57,604 bases of DNA from Deltaproteobacteria bacterium. Lineage in GTDB: Bacteria > JAEEML01. The position numbers were made by a program, and so were the translations under genes. Of this stretch, positions 54,891-57,604 are shown piece by piece. Numbering within the stretch: position 1 is the first letter of the stretch; each line of letters begins with the position of its first letter. The notes under the pieces were generated by a model. The model saw only the letters and a list, made by a program, of their open reading frames with translations, had not been told where the DNA came from and searched no databases. The stretch lies in the NCBI GenBank assembly GCA_016283195.1, contig JAEEML010000063.1:1-57604 (forward strand). Reading direction: 5' to 3'.

Positions 54891-55607
54891 TTATTGGAGG
54901 CAGCTAAAAAAAATCGACCCGCCGATAAAGCCGGTGAGCCCGCCGACGAGGCCGATAGTTAAACTGCTGGCCAGAAAGGCCTTCTTTTGCTTCTCATAGT
55001 GGATAATACTCTGCCGACGCTCCGCCGCCAGCTCGGCTTCCCCCGAGCCCATAACGCAGCGCACCGAGAGGTAGCTCACCTTTTTGCCGCTATTGACCGT
55101 GACTTTGTTGCTATCCACATAGAGGCCATAGGCCTGGCCGGCGTTGCGCTCAGTATTTGCCCAAAAATAGGCGGCGCTGGCAAAGGGGGCACAGCCATCC
55201 TTATCACAATAGCCCACCGGCAAAGCGCCAAAGCCGGTGCTGTTTTTAGCTTCATCCCACTTTGGGTGCCTTACACTATCCGAAGCTCTGATACCTTTGC
55301 CGATGGTGCCTATGAGGCGGTCAAATTCTACTTTTGTCGGCAGGTGCCAGCCGGCAGGGCAGACTTTACGCGCATCGGCCCAATTATATAAATAGCCATA
55401 TTCATCGGGACGCTTGCTCTCTTTGTAATCAATATCGGCGTTTATGTATTTCATATTTTCGGCAAGCCAAGTCCCGCCGCCAATTTGCACTGTTTTATAG
55501 GTATTGCCGTCGCGGCTATCGGTAAAGGAGCCGTATTCCTGGGCCAGCGCCGGGGCCGCGGTAAGCATAAAAGATAATAACGCGGTTTTTATCAAAAAAT
55601 TATACAT
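54891..55607 (-). CDS. FISUMP-domain membrane protein, frameshifted at a poly-T run
   Basis: A 238-residue product in the given frame, ending in SIFFSCLQ after a run of eight T on the minus strand. The N-terminal signal peptide (cleavage near ALAQE) is followed by a FISUMP domain (TDSRDGNTYKT, WLAENMKY, CPAGWHLPTKVEF, SVRCVMG) and a hydrophobic helix (LTIGLVGGLTGFIGGSIFF). With seven T instead of eight, the frame continues LAASNKQYER… to the stop at 54629, giving a 325-residue protein with a second membrane helix. Both parts look well kept. AGGTG precedes the ATG. Indel, phase variation, programmed slippage or sequencing error are all possible. Confidence 0.75.
   Translation of the reverse strand: MYNFLIKTALLSFMLTAAPALAQEYGSFTDSRDGNTYKTVQIGGGTWLAENMKYINADIDYKESKRPDEYGYLYNWADARKVCPAGWHLPTKVEFDRLIGTIGKGIRASDSVRHPKWDEAKNSTGFGALPVGYCDKDGCAPFASAAYFWANTERNAGQAYGLYVDSNKVTVNSGKKVSYLSVRCVMGSGEAELAAERRQSIIHYEKQKKAFLASSLTIGLVGGLTGFIGGSIFFSCLQ
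54906..54913 (-). other. T8 homopolymer at the frameshift site
   Basis: Eight A on the plus strand (T on the coding strand) between CGA and AGCTG. This is the only place where the two halves of the FISUMP membrane gene can be joined by a single-base change. Confidence 0.85.
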
Positions 55608-55758
55608 ATCAGCACCTAAAAAAGGCCGGCCAGCATTTGGGCACGCCGGAAATAAACAAATGAATTTTTATAATAAAAGGCCGGTTCTTGGCAAGAGCGC
55701 ATAGAAGCATAGATATTTAACAATTAGTGGCCCAAAATTTCGGGTACCTAAACCGCCC

Positions 55759-55796
55759 TTGACTTTCGACCAATTTGGAGTCACACTCCAAATCGG
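55759..55796 (+). promoter_or_regulatory. Long dyad operator next to a -35-like element
   Basis: TTGACT (55759-55764) precedes the dyad ATTTGGAGT-CAC-ACTCCAAAT (55773-55793), perfect over 9-bp arms, extending to 12-bp arms with one mismatch (CC/GG). Downstream lie TATAAA (55811-55816) and the start of a broken gene at 55830. A -10 at the proper distance from the TTGACT is not clear. Confidence 0.6.
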
Positions 55797-55829
55797 TTGG
55801 ACTTAGTATGTATAAATTCGGGGGCTCCC

Positions 55830-56104
55830 ATGCGAGAGAATAGCGACTGGATTTCCGCTGCTCTTAGCCGATGAGGTGCGCCTTTGGCCCTTTACTCTGC
55901 GCCGTGAGCTCTTTGTGGTTAGTATCGCTTTACTGGCCATTGGAGGAATAAGCGGCGGCTATTTGCGCGGTGCAGCATGCCCCGACGGATTATTACCACA
56001 CCCGCCGCGACACCGGGGATAATATAAACCCGGAAGGGATACGCCTTACAGCGGAGCTCGTAAAAAAGGCTGTGCAACTATATGACGAGCAGGACACTCT
56101 TTAG
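55830..56104 (+). pseudogene. Broken small membrane-protein gene
   Basis: Starts MRENSD in one frame, shifts near 55848 to GFPLLLADEVRLWPFTLRR and a hydrophobic helix (LFVVSIALLAIGG), then shifts again near 55969 to VQHAPTDYYHTRRDTGDN and ends …LYDEQDTL at TAG 56102-56104. With two one-base changes it would be about 91 residues with one membrane helix. The parts are too protein-like for chance. It is preceded by the dyad operator. Family not recognised. Confidence 0.5.
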
Positions 56105-56148
56105 CCGCAAGGTCTATTTTTCGCTTCTCTCACCAGCCGGCCACATTT

Positions 56149-56250
56149 GACCTCACCCCACAAAATGTTTGTAAATTCATGAAGATTGGCCCCTCCCCAC
56201 TGTGGGGAGGGGCGAGAGGATGTAATTTCTTTTATGGACGGGGCGAGGTC
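56149..56250. repeat. 102-bp MITE-like repeat, copy 2
   Basis: Same element as at 16599-16700. The left end GACCTCACCC is preceded by CCACATTT; the right end GGGCGAGGTC differs at one base from a perfect inverted repeat. The internal palindrome is unchanged. It lies between the broken gene and the promoter of the serine hydrolase. Confidence 0.8.
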
Positions 56251-56287
56251 TGCGCTTACGCCGCAGGCGATCTGGTGAATAAAGCAG

Positions 56288-56316
56288 GTGACAAAGACAT
56301 TCTAAAAGCGTATAAT
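56288..56316 (+). promoter_or_regulatory. Promoter of the serine hydrolase gene
   Basis: GTGACA (56288-56293), 17 bases, TATAAT (56311-56316). The leader is about 75-80 bases to the ATG at 56401, with GAGG upstream of it. Confidence 0.65.
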
Positions 56317-56400
56317 ACTATGCTTGGTGGAGGGAAGAAGCCGGTACGCCTCTCCTCGTCCTACTTTTTTAAATTTTTAACCCCAAACGAGGTAATTTAG

Positions 56401-57604
56401 ATGAAAAAAGTCCTTATCGGTTTTGCTGTTCTTTTTCTGGCTTTTGTGGCCACAGTCATTCTTTCCTTCTTTATGTGCAATAATAAAACCGAGCCCAGCG
56501 CTATTAAAATTACGCCGCTTGAGCAGGTTAATAAAAGGCATTACCACTTTCAGGATGAAGAATCAGCCGCATCCAAAGCGGGGCTGGAGCTGGTGGCGCC
56601 CATTGCTCAGCAATATATAGATGCCAAAAAGGATTTGGGCATCATCTTGGCAGTTGTCACTCCCGACGGCGTCTCCACCAAAAGTTTTGGTTCACTGGAG
56701 AGTGATGAGCCCTACGAAGAGCTTTATGGGGAAATCGGCAGCCTCACCAAACCCTTTGTCGGCCTGGCTTTTGCCTCGCTCATCAATGACGGAGTAGTTA
56801 AGGCCGATACCAAACTAGCCGAATGCCTGCCCAAAGGCGTTACGATTAATGGCATAGAAAACATAACTTTAGCTATGCTGGCTGCTCATATTGCCGGTAT
56901 TCCGAGGCTCCCCAAGGCGATAGCCGATAAGGCCGATACGCCTCAGCCCTACGCCGATTTTAGTGATATGGATGTCTTTACTGCGCTAAAAACCGCCAAA
57001 TTAAATAGCCCGGGCTACTATGAATACAGCAACTGGGGCGCCGCGCTTTTGGCTCAGGCTCTCACAATATGCGCCGGCGAAGAATCCTGGGAAACATTAA
57101 TTGCTAACCGGGTTACCAAAGTGCTGCGCCTAAAGGATATTAAGACAGAGGCCAGCCCCTTAATGCAAGGGCATGATGCTAGTCTTAAACCGGTTCCTGA
57201 TTGGCACTTTAAGGGCATGGGACCGGCCGGCGCCCTTAAGGCTAATATCAAAGATTTGGCCAAACTTGCTCAAATGATGATTTCCGATGATGAATTTGCC
57301 GGCAAGGAGATGATTAAGACCTCTTTAACCAAAATTCATTCAATCGGTCAGCTGGAGTCGGCCTTGCATGTAAAAACTTTTGGCGCTGTCGGCTTATTCT
57401 GGCACATGGGCAGCGGAGTTATTTGGGAAGCAACTATGGAAAAGCCAGAGACTAAAGAAGCGCTACACCATTTCGTTTTCCACAATGGGCAAACCGCCGG
57501 GGCCACCAGCGGCCTGGCCGTTATCCCCGAAAAGAAAATCGGTATTGTCATGCTGTCAAATACAGCTAGCCCCACAACTTCTTTTATAGTCTCCTTTTAT
57601 GGCC
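56401..57604 (+). CDS. Beta-lactamase-fold serine hydrolase, 3' end outside window
   Basis: I translated it by hand: open from 56401 to the end of the window, at least 401 codons. An N-terminal membrane anchor (residues 1-26) precedes the catalytic domain. The active-site SLTK is near residue 114 in IGSLTKPFVGLA, YSN near 208 (YYEYSNWG), and HNG near 361 (FHNGQTAGATSG), the three motifs of class C beta-lactamase-like/penicillin-binding esterases. It is extracytoplasmic. The substrate (peptide, ester or beta-lactam) is not shown. GAGG precedes the ATG, and the promoter is at 56288-56316. Confidence 0.85.
   Translation, partial: MKKVLIGFAVLFLAFVATVILSFFMCNNKTEPSAIKITPLEQVNKRHYHFQDEESAASKAGLELVAPIAQQYIDAKKDLGIILAVVTPDGVSTKSFGSLESDEPYEELYGEIGSLTKPFVGLAFASLINDGVVKADTKLAECLPKGVTINGIENITLAMLAAHIAGIPRLPKAIADKADTPQPYADFSDMDVFTALKTAKLNSPGYYEYSNWGAALLAQALTICAGEESWETLIANRVTKVLRLKDIKTEASPLMQGHDASLKPVPDWHFKGMGPAGALKANIKDLAKLAQMMISDDEFAGKEMIKTSLTKIHSIGQLESALHVKTFGAVGLFWHMGSGVIWEATMEKPETKEALHHFVFHNGQTAGATSGLAVIPEKKIGIVMLSNTASPTTSFIVSFYG

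Noticed and set aside
56179-56400. Short plus-strand frame over repeat copy 2
   Set aside because: It runs through repeat, promoter and leader, with no credible start; the real gene starts at 56401.

Overview
The window looks like the chromosome of a Gram-negative bacterium of the former Deltaproteobacteria, most likely Myxococcota or a Bradymonadia-like relative. Pointers are a myxobacterial-style Ser/Thr kinase (catalytic loop HRDISPQN), an RND pump with an outer-membrane TolC-like channel, a split b/b' ATP synthase operon, and a family of exported lipoproteins that carry Asp/Ser-rich linkers, EGF-like Cys repeats, lamin-tail domains and FISUMP domains. The phylum is inferred from gene content only; I ran no searches.

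Layout. 1-5.1 kb: start of serC (minus), a type III export switch protein of the FlhB/SctU family, thioredoxin, a zeta-toxin/antitoxin pair with a palindromic operator, a TolC-like outer-membrane factor and an unrecognised membrane protein. 5.1-9.4 kb: RND pump and its membrane fusion protein. 9.8-16.4 kb: lipid-related minus-strand run of FAD oxidoreductase, a three-domain MMPL transporter/acyltransferase/methyltransferase, a small membrane protein and psd. 16.6-17.7 kb: a 102-bp repeat and a FISUMP lipoprotein with no good start. 17.8-21.4 kb (plus): uppS, cdsA, a conserved hypothetical, an extremely acidic protein, and a gene interrupted by an in-frame TAA. 21.4-27 kb (minus): an orphan RluA-type accessory domain, glgA, a proline aminopeptidase and a PqqD-like/HlyD-like fusion. 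27-33 kb: ATP synthase genes b', b, a delta-alpha fusion, gamma, beta, epsilon. 33-39 kb: a large lamin-tail lipoprotein, a Ser/Thr kinase and rpmB. 39-43.7 kb: a lipoprotein, an acyltransferase, a Nudix hydrolase and TatD. 44-51 kb (plus): a zinc-ribbon protein, a ClpX-like ATPase, a lipoprotein M3 peptidase, an APH/NahK-like kinase and a hybrid histidine kinase. 51-55.6 kb (minus): trmB, epmA, a small antitoxin-like protein and two FISUMP genes, one split by a poly-T frameshift. 55.7-57.6 kb: a strong dyad, a broken small gene, the second copy of the 102-bp repeat and a beta-lactamase-fold serine hydrolase running off the end.

The most remarkable item is a single uninterrupted reading frame joining ATP synthase delta (AtpH) to alpha (AtpA). 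F1 has three alpha but only one delta, so a stable fusion poses a stoichiometry problem. Other items worth following are the NPHN variant of the FlhB/SctU autocleavage motif, the T8 frameshift in a FISUMP membrane gene, the stand-alone RluA accessory domain, the PqqD-HlyD fusion and the paired 102-bp MITE-like elements.
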